Source: Agapetus fuscipes
Lineage: Eukaryota > Arthropoda > Insecta > Trichoptera > Glossosomatidae
NCBI GenBank assembly: GCA_951799405.1
Contig: OX637339.1
Location: forward strand, 19,716,001-19,780,000
DNA length: 64,000 nucleotides
Reading direction: 5' to 3'
The notes under the pieces are model-generated. The model made no database searches and was not told the DNA's origin. It was given only the letters and a program-made list of their open reading frames with translations. Positions 53,999 through 64,000 of this stretch are shown here, in pieces; the stretch's first letter is position 1, and every line of letters begins with the position of its first letter. The translations under genes and the position numbers were made by a program.

Positions 53999-54013
53999 GA
54001 TCAGTTGATGTTC
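53800..54013 (-). CDS. VgR: VgR exon 1 coding (signal peptide, LDLa 1)
   Basis: ATG at 53996-53998, with [20 protein letters not shown] as signal peptide. LDLa 1 follows: [20 protein letters not shown] ... [23 protein letters not shown] lies just upstream and ends at 54014, so 53999-54013 is probably 5' UTR spliced from a further non-coding exon. I chose this Met because it directly precedes the hydrophobic core and the frame upstream crosses the acceptor. Confidence 0.88.
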
Positions 54014-54109
54014 CTGGAAGACAAAACAAGGAATATGTGATGCAGCAGTCACAATCCAGGTTAAATATAAGCGGGGGTTACGGTTGCTACTATAATCTAT
54101 AATCTAAGA

Positions 54110-54565
54110 TATCCAGAGTCATAATAAAAGAAGAGCTTGTATGAAGAAGGTTATGACTCTGGATGAAATGAAGGAAGTATGTAAGGATAGAAAGAAATGG
54201 CGGATGATCTCTAATGTTGGCTAGGACTAGGGTTTCTTAAATTAGAATTTTGTCTTATGTTTTAGTTTTGATGTCCATATATATTATTTGCTGATTTTAA
54301 AAATGTATTTTGTTTTGTATGTTCCTTGACTTATAGGTTGGCTGACCACCCATGCTCTAGAAAATGGTTCACTTTGCCGATGTCACCCGTGTTCCAGGTA
54401 AGGTCGGCAAAAGTTGCAGGGCCTATATTAATTTGAGTTTTGAATTTTAATTTGTAAGTACCTACACATTCAGCATTTATAAGCGCGAACTTACACGCGT
54501 GTGGGCATGCATTTGATATGAGTTCCGAATGTTTATATATCTTTGCAACTTAAATTATAGATTAT
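54110..54565 (+). mobile_element. RTE-like LINE 3' end, diverged
   Basis: Last codons (gaagagcttgtatgaagaag), 3' UTR and repeat to CAACTTAAATTATAGATTA. Confidence 0.75.
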
Positions 54566-54667
54566 ATGCTGAATGGGATCTGTTTATTTTTACAGTTAAG
54601 GAGCTGCACTTTAGGTGTAGCATTTTGGGAAAATTATACTATTTTATTTTATTTAATTATATTATTA

Positions 54668-55065
54668 TAAGCAACATTGGGCGTGGTCAGTGCTTGGATG
54701 GGTAACCGCTCAGGTACACTGCGTGTCATTGGCATCTTGGACCGGTCCGCAGTCCGTAGTGGCAACACTTCGGACTCGTAAATGGAAGGTTGTGGATTCG
54801 GATCCCGGCGGAGCACAAAAATATACCATTTATATTTCGAATGTGCTCTTCGCTGGGTTGAAAAATTCATAAACCTTTACCAATGACCGGTCACCAAAGG
54901 TCCATCCAGCTTTACAACAACTGGGTCTTGCTTGAGTATTGGCGCTTTGTAGCGACGACCAAGCTCGTACACCTCTGCGGCACTACAACAAGTGTCATAG
55001 ACCCCTAGAGTCTTTAGAATCTAGGGAGTCTCCCGCACAGGATTTCTTAAAAAAAAAAAAACTAT
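54668..55065 (+). mobile_element. composite 5S/tRNA SINE, poly(A) subtype, 5' truncated
   Basis: Begins inside the 5S part (aagcaacattgggcgtggtc), then the tRNA part (accggtccgcagtccgtagt), the body and the GTGTCATAGACCCCTAGAGT tail with an A run at 55048-55060. Confidence 0.8.
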
Positions 55066-55337
55066 TTAAAACTATCAAGCCCACAATGTCCCGATTGTGA
55101 GTCTGTAGCGTTAACCACTAGACCATCAACCAGCCAAATCTATGGTTATTGAGTTAATTTGATAATGTAAACATTGAATGACACTTTCTTTAATCATAAC
55201 TGTTGGTACACGTGACCCGTGACTGAGGTTGGCCGAATGACAATGAGAAGTAAACAAAGATACCAACTAAAGAAATGGAGATAAAGCTCTCTCCGTGTTT
55301 TCATATGAGTCACTTATCATCAAATTGTAGAAATATA

Positions 55338-56312
55338 TCGACACCTTAAAGGTAAAACTGAATAAGTGGCATTTTAAACTAATATATCAGCAGCTCTGGA
55401 ACAATCTTCCTCTGAGTCTCAGGCGGGCTGCTGACTACGACAGTTTCAGGGGAGGCCTGAAGACACCTTTTTTCTAAATTTAATGAAATTTCTTAACAGC
55501 AGCTCTACTATAACCGCATAATTTGTAATTACTTTAATTGTATTTTTGTTAAGGTTTTGAAATTGATGTATAATTTGATTTGATTTTTAGTGATAAAAGA
55601 AAAACAGCTTTGTTTTCGATTACGTGAGTATTTATTTTTATATACCACAACCGGTTTCGCAAACATCCGTTTGCATCGTCAGGTGGATCAATTAATACTA
55701 AATGGCTTAGTACCGAATCATCTTAGAGGGCGTCATTGTGTGAGGGTATGGGGGAGGGAGAGAGATTTTACATTTACAAATTATACAGTTATAGTAGAGC
55801 TGCTGTTCAGAAATTTCATAAAATTTAGAAAAAAGGTGTATCTTCAGGCCTCCCCCGAAACTGTCGTAATCAGCAGCCCGCCTGAGACTCAGTTTTCGTC
55901 AAGCATTGGTGTAATTTATTGTACTTTTGATTTTATATTTTGTTAAAAAAAAATTATTTGCCATTCTAATATTTGTTTTGTGCATAAGTTAAAGTTAATG
56001 TTAATTATGTTTTCCTGTTTTTACAACTAGATAATATGTAAAGCGCCCTTGGGGTGATTGATCACAGTACGGCGCTAAAGAAATTGTCCAATTTATTTAT
56101 TTATTCTCAGATGAGTGCAATTTTTTCCCTATTTTCTACGAAAGAAAACACTACCAAAGTGTGAAAATCCTGTAGTTTAGAAGTTTGTCATGAGCACTTC
56201 CTTATAATTAGTTCATTTACGATGAGAAGTTACTCCCAATAAAAAAAATTATCAACAAATTTAAATTATTGAACCTACACTTATCCAGTTTTACCTTTAA
56301 GGCAGCGATACA
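55338..56312. mobile_element. MITE split by LINE-derived sequence
   Basis: The left end CCTTAAAGGTAAAACTGAAT (55343) and the right end CCAGTTTTACCTTTAAGGCA (56284-56303) are the MITE family ends. In between are two opposite CR1-like C-terminal pieces (GGAACAATCTTCCTCTGAGT, + at 55395; its reverse near 55840-55895) and the hammerhead-like piece. Confidence 0.55.
55590..55700 (-). repeat. element end with hammerhead-like core
   Basis: On the minus strand, 55686 to 55645: CCAC, CTGACGA, T, stem GCAAAC/GTTTGC with loop GGAT, GAAA, CCGGTT, GTGG. The outer CCAC/GTGG can pair as helix I. Confidence 0.6.
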
Positions 56313-56619
56313 TTGTAATTTATTTGTATTTTTTTCTACACTATCTTCATATTTTACTCTCACAACATTTTAATGTATTGTTTTTAAATAAAATTTACTA
56401 TCATTTGTGAATTTACAGAAAATTTTCCATTAAAAAATGATGATTCGTCGATAATCTATGAATCAAAGTAGGATGTTTTGTGAATAGCGCTGAGAGCCTT
56501 TCATCATCCATTCTTTCTACATGCCCAAACCATCATATCACATTCCTTTCTACCTTTACTTTCACATCCTCTTTCAACTTACATTTGCCTTTCACCCATT
56601 CATTCTTACCTTTATACCT

Positions 56620-56735
56620 CAAATGAACATAAGCCCTGCAACTCTTGCCGACATTCCCTGAAACAGGGGTGACATTGGCAAAGTGAACCATTTTTTACAG
56701 TATGGGTGGTCAGCCTCATACCAACCAATAGGTCA
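56620..56735 (-). repeat. RTE 3'-UTR repeat head, minus
   Basis: TACCTCAAATGAACATAAGC to CCAACCAATAGGTCAAGG; directly followed by a plus fragment. Confidence 0.7.
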
Positions 56736-56870
56736 AGGCTTATGTTCATTTGAGGTTAGGATTTTTTTTGTAAGTACACAATCAGCATTTGTAAGCGCGA
56801 GCTACACGTGTTGGTTTGTGGGCATACATCTGAGAGCTTTGAATGAATATATCCTTGCAACTTAGATGAG
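56736..56870 (+). repeat. RTE 3'-UTR repeat tail, plus
   Basis: GCTTATGTTCATTTGAGGTT to CCTTGCAACTTAGATG. With the preceding piece it forms a head-to-head pair, which looks like a 5' inversion of one copy. Confidence 0.7.
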
Positions 56871-57144
56871 TGTTTCCTTGTCATACAATCCCCAAGTGTT
56901 TCAATTCCACCCTACATACTTCGTTCTTCTCACAATCATTTACAGTCCATGCGTCAAATGGTCTAAGAATTAATCATTAAATAATAAGAATTGTGTACTA
57001 CTTTGAGATAAATGTGAGAAACCAATTTAATTGTTTTAAATTAATTGATAATACAAATAAAGACACTGCTATGGATAATACTATAGTTTTTATATGCACA
57101 ATATTTCATCATCTCTTTGTTTGGTATGTTTCTTTATTGGTCTC

Positions 57145-57372
57145 TCTGGTTGGTATGCCGCTGACCACCCATGCTGTAGAAAATGGTTCACTTTGCCAAT
57201 GTTCCCCGTTTCAGGAAACGTCGGCAAGAGTCGCAGGGTGTATGTTCATTTGAGATTTGGGTTTTTATCTTGTAGGTTCACATGCGGCATGTGCAGGCGC
57301 GAACTTATACATTTCTGCTTGTGAAAATGCATGTAATGTGAATCCCCAATGTTACATATCTTTGCAACTTAA
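57145..57372 (+). repeat. RTE 3'-UTR repeat
   Basis: GGTTGGTATGCCGCTGACCA to ATCTTTGCAACTTA. Confidence 0.75.
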
Positions 57373-57482
57373 CCCAATCTCAAATGGACAAAAGACCTGC
57401 AAGTCTTGCCGACCTTCCCTGAAACAGCCGTGACATTGTCAATTTTTTACAGTATGGGTGGTCAGCCTCACACCAACCCTTT
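57373..57482 (-). repeat. RTE 3'-UTR repeat, head part
   Basis: ACCCAATCTCAAATGGACAA to GGTCAGCCTCACACCAACC. Confidence 0.65.
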
Positions 57483-57505
57483 ATCTATAGGTAGATGTCA
57501 TAGAT

Positions 57506-57940
57506 GTCAACGACGTTACCATGTTGAAAGCACCGGTTCCCATAGATCACCGCAGTTAAGCAACATTGGGTGCAGACAGTACTTGGATGGGTTACCGCTC
57601 AGGTACAGCGCGTGTCGTTGGCATCTTGGACTGGTCCGTAGTCCAGTGGCAACACTTCGAACTCGTAAATGGAAGGTTGTGGATTCGGATCCCGGCGGAG
57701 CACAAAAATATACATACCATTTATATTTCGAATGTGCTCTTCGCTGAGTTGAAAAATTCATAAACCTTTACCAAAGACCGGTCACTGAAAGGTCCATCCA
57801 ACCTTACAACAACTGGGTCTTGCTTGAGAATTGGCGCTTTCTACAGCGACAACCAAGCCCGCAGAGGGCTCTTGAGGTGTGATACACACAAAAACAGCGC
57901 TCACCAAATAAATCATCCTAATATTATTATTATTAGAAAT
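57506..57940 (+). mobile_element. composite 5S/tRNA SINE with CR1-like tail, full length
   Basis: 5S-like 57506-57625 (catgttgaaagcaccggttc, ggatgggttaccgctcagg), tRNA-like 57630-57705 (ggtccgtagtccagtggcaa), body, then the tail GGCTCTTGAGGTGTGATACA ... AAATAAATCATCCTAATATT with ATT repeats. The tail matches the CR1 LINE 3' end at 17456-17533. Confidence 0.85.
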
Positions 57941-58029
57941 ATCAATATTAACACCTATTTCCAAATCTACCTACTTTAAAACTTATTGTAAAATATTACT
58001 AAGGTATTAAGTATATGATTGCTAAAATT

Positions 58030-58275
58030 GACTACCTGCACTTTGACTGATAAGTTGGTATGAGGCTGAGCACGCGTGGGTACTGTAAAATTTTGTTCAT
58101 TTTGCCAATGTCACCCCTGTTAAAAAGGGAAGGACGGCAAAAGTAACTTTAAATTTGAGCTTTTTGTTTTGCTATTACACATGCTGCATGCATGTGCAGG
58201 TACACGCGAACTTACACGTGTCTGCTTGTTGATATGCATTCAAAATTAATTTGAAATATTTACGACTCAGATTAC
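58030..58275 (+). repeat. RTE 3'-UTR repeat, diverged
   Basis: GATAAGTTGGTATGAGGCTG to ATTTACGACTCAGATTACAT. Confidence 0.65.
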
Positions 58276-58755
58276 ATGTATGCTCCCATGATGTAAAAAC
58301 TTGTTGTCAATATCCCCCCGTTTCAAGAAAAGACCGCAGGAGTTGGAAAGTTTTTGTTTGTGTGAGCTTTGGATTTTAATTTGTAAGTAGATACACATCC
58401 AGCATGTTTAAGCGCGAACTTACATATAGGTACCTGCTTGTGGGCATGTCGCACGCTTAATAATAAAGAGCAATTACTCAAAAATTGGGAAAATCGAGAT
58501 TTTGTAATAAAACGCAAGAACAATGCGAGAAGAATAGGTAGAATGCGACAGCCATTCAATTTGGACGAATATGACCGAGATAAAACATCGGTCGCCTTTT
58601 TCATCCCATACAAGTTGTACTGGTTGTCTGAACTTCAAACGTGATTTCCCAACATTCTTGTTTTTTGAGTTATTGCTCTTTATGATTCAGCGTGCGATGT
58701 ATTAAATTTTTTGTCATGCCTTCATTGCCCATCTATCTTTGCACCCTAGATTGTA
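58276..58755 (+). repeat. RTE 3'-UTR repeat split by a short insertion
   Basis: 58280-58448 and about 58725-58755 (cccatctatctttgcaccctagatt) are parts of one diverged copy. The insert 58449-58700 begins and ends with CGCACGCTTAATAATAAAGAG-like inverted ends (tcgcacgcttaataataaag; ctctttatgattcagcgtgcga). Confidence 0.5.
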
Positions 58756-58759
58756 TGGA

Positions 58760-59130
58760 TAGTACATACATTTGAAAAAAAATTATAATTCTATTTACCT
58801 AACTCAATCCATACCCTATTTAAGAAAGTTTTAATTTCTTTAAAGTTTATTTTATTTGAAAGATTTATTTATTGTACATCGATTTCGCATACTTTAAAGT
58901 TTCATAGTTTTTTAAACAAAAAATACGATAAGTACATGAAATAATCAAAATCTCACAAAAAACGCGTGTTTTGTCCAACTTTTGATGTCTTTGTCTGATT
59001 TGAAATAAAAAGTTTTAGTTTATGTATTAAATTGCTATACTTATTCCTTTTTACACACTTCCAATGTCGACCGCTGCTCTGAGACACTTTTAAAAGCTCA
59101 CACAACGAAAAGGATCGTGATCTGCTTCTA
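58760..59130. other. unassigned AT-rich sequence
   Basis: No gene or repeat recognised. Confidence 0.4.
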
Positions 59131-59134
59131 AATC

Positions 59135-59395
59135 TATAAGCTGCATTGATATACATCATTTATGATTCATATTAAACGCATTCCCACAAGCAGACACGCA
59201 TATAAGTTCGCGCTAACACAATACGTCGCATGTGATCCTTTACAATATAAAAACCCAATCTCAAATGAACATTAACATAAGTCCTGCAACTCTTGCCGAC
59301 CTTCCCTGAAACAGGGGTGATATTGGCAAAGTGAACCATCTTTTACAGTATGGGTGGTCAGCCTCATACCAACCTATTAAGTAAAGGAAGGAATT
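59135..59395 (-). repeat. RTE 3'-UTR repeat
   Basis: AAATCTATAAGCTGCATTGA to CCTATTAAGTAAAGGAAGG. Confidence 0.75.
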
Positions 59396-59694
59396 TTACA
59401 TTAATTTGAAATAAGAAAATAAAAAAATACACTCACACTTTTAGTTAAATAGTATTCCTTTCATTCGATAGTTTTAAAATTAACTTAAAATCACTGATTT
59501 CTTTTAAAATAATGCTAGCGTCCAAACACCACGTGCATAAAACTATTAAATATCCAGATGTATAATTAAAATTAATATAAAATAAGGTCACTCTAATCCC
59601 AGACCTCTCCCTGCGAAGTCCAAAGATCTAGTGAAAAAAACCGACAGATTTTTTGTGACAATAATGCGTCGGTAAGTAAGTAAGTACTTATATA

Positions 59695-59880
59695 TTGTTT
59701 GTTCCAAATGTCCTTTGTGCTCGTTTGTCTTATGTCTGTTTAATTTCACATTAGCATTGTTTGTATGTGTATGTACTGGACCAATGTGTCTTTCAAAAAC
59801 TGGGAATTGATTTCAAAAATATTCAAATAATCATTATTTTATTGTGTTTTTTTTCTTAGGTCAAATCTATGGGTCAGATT
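59695..59880 (-). repeat. CR1-like 3'-end fragment
   Basis: Contains CTGGACCAATGTGTCTTTCA and AACTGGGAATTGATTTCAAA, as in 8715-8990 and 42735-43070. Confidence 0.5.
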
Positions 59881-59888
59881 GTGTAGAC

Positions 59889-59996
59889 CAGAGGTGCCCA
59901 AACACCCCTGGGCTAAACAGTTCAGTAAAATGTCGATCTCTTATTCATAAATTTTTGCTAAGTCGATCTCCTCAAGAAAAAGTATGGGCACCCCTG
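59889..59996. mobile_element. 108-bp hAT MITE with 8-bp target duplication
   Basis: Ends CAGAGGTGCCCAAA and TATGGGCACCCCTG. Flanked by GTGTAGAC at 59881-59888 and 59997-60004. A minimal non-autonomous element. Confidence 0.88.
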
Positions 59997-60033
59997 GTGT
60001 AGACTGTATAGAATATGGTAGACTGTGATTCCT

Positions 60034-60330
60034 AAGGGGCTGTCCATATATTACGTCATTCGCAGGGGGGGAGTCTGGTCTGCGGATGATGGCAAATGAT
60101 GTAGGAGTACCAAAAGTGACGTCGTTCTTGTACCAATACCAATTTCTACAAAATATACAAAATACTTTGTAAGTAATATAACATTATTAATTATTAAGCT
60201 CATCCATTATTACACCAAGAGAGGGAGGGGGGGTCATTAGATAATGACTATAGGATGATTGTAAGGGAGGGGGGGGGGTCGAAAATCGGCCAAAATCGAT
60301 GACGTAATTTATGGACGGCCCCTAAGACAA
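60034..60330. mobile_element. MITE with GGGGCTGTCCATAxATTACGTCA ends
   Basis: Left AAGGGGCTGTCCATATATTA, right ATTTATGGACGGCCCCTAAG, inverted over about 25 bases. Contains G-runs at 60066-60072 and 60262-60280. Superfamily not assigned. Confidence 0.8.
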
Positions 60331-60404
60331 ATTCAATTTAGATGTCATATTTTAATTAAATGGTTGATAAGCTAAACAAGCACTGGTCCGATTATGGCTG
60401 CTAA

Positions 60405-60620
60405 TGTTTACTGAGATCCATAATCTATTAAATGCATGCCCACAGACAGGCACAATAATATGTAGGTTCGCGCCTACACATTCTGCATGTGTGCATGCAA
60501 ATAAACAAAACCCCACATGAACATAAACCTTGCAACTCCTGCCGCCTTTCCCTGAAACCGGGGTAAATTGGCAAAAGTGAACTAATTTGTACAGCACGGG
60601 GGGTTTTACAGCATCAGTCA
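60405..60620 (-). repeat. RTE 3'-UTR repeat, second subfamily
   Basis: ATCCATAATCTATTAAATGC to GTTTTACAGCATCAGTCAAGG. It shares CACACATTCTGCATGTGTGC with the copy split by the 2.8-kb insertion. Confidence 0.75.
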
Positions 60621-60639
60621 AGGATGATCTATAATAATC

Positions 60640-61080
60640 TATAATCTAAGTTGCAAGGATATATTCATTTAAAGCTCTCAGATGTATGCCCACAAACCAA
60701 CAAGTGTAGTTCGCGCTTACAAATGCTGAATGTGTACTTACAAATAAAATCCAAACCTCAAATGAACATAAGCCCCACAACTTTTGCCGACCTTCCCTGA
60801 AACAGGGGTGACATTGGCAAAGTGAACCATTTTTTACAGTATGGGTGGTCAGCCTCATACCAACCTATAAGTCAAGGAATATGAATAATAAATTACATTT
60901 AAATATAAAAAAGAACAAAACCTTACAAAGAAATCTATACAAAAAAAGTCAAAAATTTCCTATGCAAAAAATGTAGCAAATGAATACACCAACATTAGAA
61001 ATCAACATTGCAGATTAGCCGCCACTTCTTCCTGTCCTTGCATACTTCTTTCATTTCATCCAGAGTCATAACCTTTGATG
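60640..61080 (-). mobile_element. RTE-like LINE 3' UTR, long form
   Basis: 3' repeat (to aagtcaaggaat at 60878) and on into the LINE 3' UTR and last codons (gattagccgccacttcttcc, tcatccagagtcataacc). Confidence 0.75.
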
Positions 61081-61084
61081 TTTA

Positions 61085-61400
61085 TTTATTTTTCTTTTTC
61101 TCCTTGTGCCTCTTAAGCGGAGATTGGCGATCTGCATAGCAAATTGTACTTTTGATACTGCTGCACGAAAGAGGGATCTTGTGCTTCTGCCAAATCACTG
61201 TCTCAGGTTCTTCAACCAATATGTTCTCCTTCGACCTGGAGCTCGTCTTACCTCAATTTTTTCCTGTATGATGAGATGCAGGAGGGAATACTTCTCATTT
61301 CTCATTATATGGCTGAAATAAACAAGTCTTTACCTTCTGATGGACAGCAGGCGTTTGTCTCTGGTATTAATACGGGAAATAACCTCACATTTGCGATTTG
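61085..61400 (-). repeat. possible decayed LINE fragment
   Basis: GCCTCTTAAGCGGAGATTGG and related words resemble RTE-like C-terminal DNA, but I cannot align it with confidence. Confidence 0.3.
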
Positions 61401-61447
61401 ATCTATCCTAGATTTTGTAGGATCCGATGGTAAGCCCATATTTTCTA

Positions 61448-62075
61448 TGATTTATTGTGCATCGCCCCCTTATGAGTAAATAAATAGGCCCATCGCCCCT
61501 TTTTGCGTAAATAAATAAGCCCATCGCACATTTTTTTACGTAAATAAATATGCCCATTAAAACTTTTTCACGTAAATAGATAGGCCCATCGCCCCTTTTT
61601 GCGTAAGTAAATAAATACGCCCATCGCACCTTTTCTAAGTAAATAAATATGCCATTGCAACTTTTTCACGTTAATAGATAGGCCCATCGCCCCTTTTTGC
61701 GTAAGTAAATAAATACACCCATCGCACCTTTTTTAAGTAAATAAATATGCCATTGCAACTTTTTTACGTAAATAGATAGGCCCATCGCCCCTTTTTTCGT
61801 AAATATACAGTCTCATCGCCCCATTTGCGTAAATAAATAGGCCCATCACTCCTTTTTACGTAAATAGATAGGCTTATCGCCCTTTTTTGCGTAAATAAAT
61901 AGGCCCATCGCCCCTTTTTGCGTAAATAGATAGTCCCATTGCCCCTTTTAGCGTAAATAGATGAGCCATCGCTCCCTAATGATGAAATAAATATGCCCAT
62001 CGCCCCTTTTTGCGTAAATATATAAGTCTGTCGCCTTTTTTTACGTAAATAGATAGGCCCATCGCTCCCTTATGA
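61448..62075. repeat. about 33-bp minisatellite, about 18 copies
   Basis: Unit close to TAAATAAATAGGCCCATCGC then CCCTTTTTTGCG; copies vary (ATAGATAGGCCC, TTACG). Period and variants are read by eye. Confidence 0.85.
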
Positions 62076-62187
62076 TTCAGAAGCTGATATTTTCTGTAAA
62101 TATCAATGGTAAATACTCATCGCCCTCAGGTTAGGAGCCACTGTTCTAGACATACCATTCATTTGCTGTTTCAGGAATTTATGCTAT

Positions 62188-62440
62188 CTATTCCTTGACT
62201 TATAGGTTGGTATGAGGCCGACCACCCATACTGTAAAAAATGGTTCACTTTGCCAATGTTACCCCTGTTTCAGGGAAGGTCGGCAAAAGTTGTGGGGCTT
62301 ATGTTCATTTGAGGTTTGGATTATATTTGTAAGTACACATTCAGCATTTGTAAGCGCGAACTACACTTGTTGGTTTGTGGGCTTACATCTGAGAGCTTTA
62401 AATGAATATATCCTTGCAACTTAGATTATAGATTATAGAT
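62188..62440 (+). repeat. RTE 3'-UTR repeat, short form
   Basis: ATTCCTTGACTTATAGGTTG to a TTAGATTATAGATTATAGAT tail. Confidence 0.8.
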
Positions 62441-62444
62441 TATA

Positions 62445-62935
62445 TATGTACCTACACCAAATATTAGAAAAGAGGTAGGTACAGCATTTTTCGTTGCTCT
62501 TCAATTTAGAAAGACAAGCAACTGCCAACTGTTGGCAACCAATGGAGAAACCAACTTGGAACAAACTAATAGATAATTATTATCAAAAAAATCCAATAGA
62601 CAGGCAGCAAAAGTTGCAAGTTGCAACAATACAGAAGGTGTGATCATAATATGTAGGTACAAGTAAAAATAATAAATTCTGCTCGTATATACCTACCATC
62701 AAGACAAAAAAGTTGTGACGTCACCTGGCCGGTACTATCTATAAAAAAAATCCAATGTGGAAATTTAGGATTTTTTCGAGAATAATTTATTTTAGGTACC
62801 TACTAAATGTCTGCTTTCATATTAGGTATAGTTCTCTTAATAATGCAAAAGTGCTCTTGAGGTTTGATTCACACAAGAACAGTGCTCACTAAAATAATCA
62901 TTACCTTTTTCATCAGTTTTTTTCTTGCGAACGCA
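62445..62935. other. unassigned; short SINE tail piece at 62850-62905
   Basis: GTGCTCTTGAGGTTTGATTC to ACTAAAATAATCATTACC is a plus fragment of the CR1-like SINE tail. The rest is not recognised. Confidence 0.4.
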
Positions 62936-62939
62936 AAAA

Positions 62940-63275
62940 AAAAAAACGCAACTAAGCTACACATATAGTGTAACTTCTTGCCGCGTTATCCCCGAGGGGG
63001 TCGCATGTGGCGAGTTGAACCTATTTATTTTTACGGGTGAGGGGGCCGGCCTTACGCCAACCACTTCAGATGAAGTGGGGGTTTCCCAGCTCCCGAGAGG
63101 GCTGGTACTCATTTCTTGTGAAGGCTGAGTAAACCTTGCCGGTATTTTTATTTTGGGGTTTGAAATGAACACCGAAACGGGAAATCATTTCTGACAGCCT
63201 CGCCTCGGCGGGATTCGAACCCGAGCTCACGGCATGGAATGCAAGCACTCTACCAACTGAGCTATTGACCGGACT
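62940..63275 (-). mobile_element. tRNA-derived SINE, full length
   Basis: Reverse of 34952-35290: CGCAACTAAGCTACACATAT (end), GCGGGATTCGAACCCGAGCT (B box), CTCTACCAACTGAGCTATTG (A box), ACCGGAC start. Head and tail are both preserved. Confidence 0.85.
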
Positions 63276-63654
63276 ATTCTTATCGATTCTTGCCTTGCTC
63301 TATAAAAATTGGTTCACTTTTCCAGCATCACCCTTGTGGGCGTCTAGAGTTGGAGGTTTATTTTCATTTCAGATTTGGATTTTTTATTTTGTTACCCTCA
63401 ACCTTGCACCTACATCAAATGGAAAAATGAAACTCGCCTTGTTCATTTTAAGATCTTTATTGGTTTATGTATCTCTCAACATAGCTTCACTTTATTAGAG
63501 TCTTTACAATTTCTATACACGGGAAGAAATATCAATATGTAAGTTTACCTACACAAAAATAATGATAACAATATGCATTACATTCATCGAGGTATAATAT
63601 AAGTAGAGCAGAAACAAGCCTATGGCATTCAAGCGTACTATGGGACATAACTGT

Positions 63655-63912
63655 TCGCTGCCTTAGTTCTTGTTTATCGTATACGCCATTGAAAAAAATT
63701 TACATGAGCAATGTTTGCATGTGTACTGGACCAATGTGTCTTATGAAAACAAGAAATTTATTTTAAAAATATTTAAAAGAACTCTCACATTATCGAGATT
63801 TACGGTATTTCTTAGCTCAGATTGTGTAGAATTTGATTCATAAGACAACTGCATGAAAAAGTCATATTTGACAAGATTGGCGTATACGATAAACAAGAAC
63901 TGGGGGAGCGTT
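63655..63912. mobile_element. MITE, second copy of the 11685 family
   Basis: Inverted ends CTTAGTTCTTGTTTATCGTA and TACGATAAACAAGAACTGGG. The interior is over 90% alike to 11685-11940 by eye. TIRs here are better preserved, so this copy defines the family. Confidence 0.75.
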
Positions 63913-64000
63913 TTAGCTGAACCTGTCAAACGCAAGAGAATACTCTACAATTATGTGAACTCCTTTGTTTTCTTGCTTTTTACATCTTGTGTTTTGACAC

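Noticed and set aside
9204..53998. Lipophorin receptor or LRP1/LRP2 instead of vitellogenin receptor
   Set aside because: Lipophorin receptors have one LDLa cluster and one propeller; LRP1/2 are several thousand residues with more clusters. Two clusters (5 + 8), three propellers and about 1824 residues match insect VgR.
54668..64000. A further protein-coding gene upstream of the receptor
   Set aside because: All open frames here fall in identified repeats or AT-rich sequence; no conserved domain on either strand.

Overview
The window looks like a piece of a large, repeat-rich insect genome. Genes have short exons separated by long introns, with GT-AG splice sites. The introns are packed with LINE, SINE, MITE and minisatellite sequence. 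I cannot name the species. A yolk receptor with 5 + 8 ligand-binding repeats fits insects in general and argues against Lepidoptera, where fewer repeats are usual. The repeats alone do not fix the order.

Layout. (1) Bases 1-842 (+) are the last coding part of a DENND6-type DENN-domain protein. (2) Bases 843-9203 are intergenic and mostly old repeats. (3) Bases 9204-53998 (-) hold what looks like a complete vitellogenin receptor gene (VgR/yolkless, LDL-receptor superfamily). I joined 33 coding exons by hand. All reading phases agree and give about 1824 residues: signal peptide, 5 LDLa, 2 EGF, propeller, EGF, propeller, EGF, 8 LDLa, 2 EGF, propeller, EGF, one transmembrane helix and a cytoplasmic tail. 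The two genes converge. (4) Bases 54014-64000 lie upstream of the receptor start (5' UTR intron, promoter or intergenic) and contain only repeats.

Repeats. The introns carry one intact CR1-like reverse transcriptase segment (677 codons), many CR1 and RTE-like 3' fragments, and an abundant short repeat that is the 3' UTR of the RTE-like LINE. They also carry two tRNA-derived SINE types, one of them fused to a 5S-rRNA head, hAT MITEs with 8-bp target duplications, a 2.8-kb solo-LTR-like insertion, a Helitron-like region, several large palindromes with hammerhead-like cores, and three minisatellites (17, 18 and about 33 bp).

Most notable: the cytoplasmic-tail exon of the receptor is present in three identical tandem copies (140-bp period), and the following intron contains a perfect 113-bp inverted repeat. 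Both lie where they could affect processing of the receptor tail, which directs endocytosis. No bacterial, viral or CRISPR-like system was seen.
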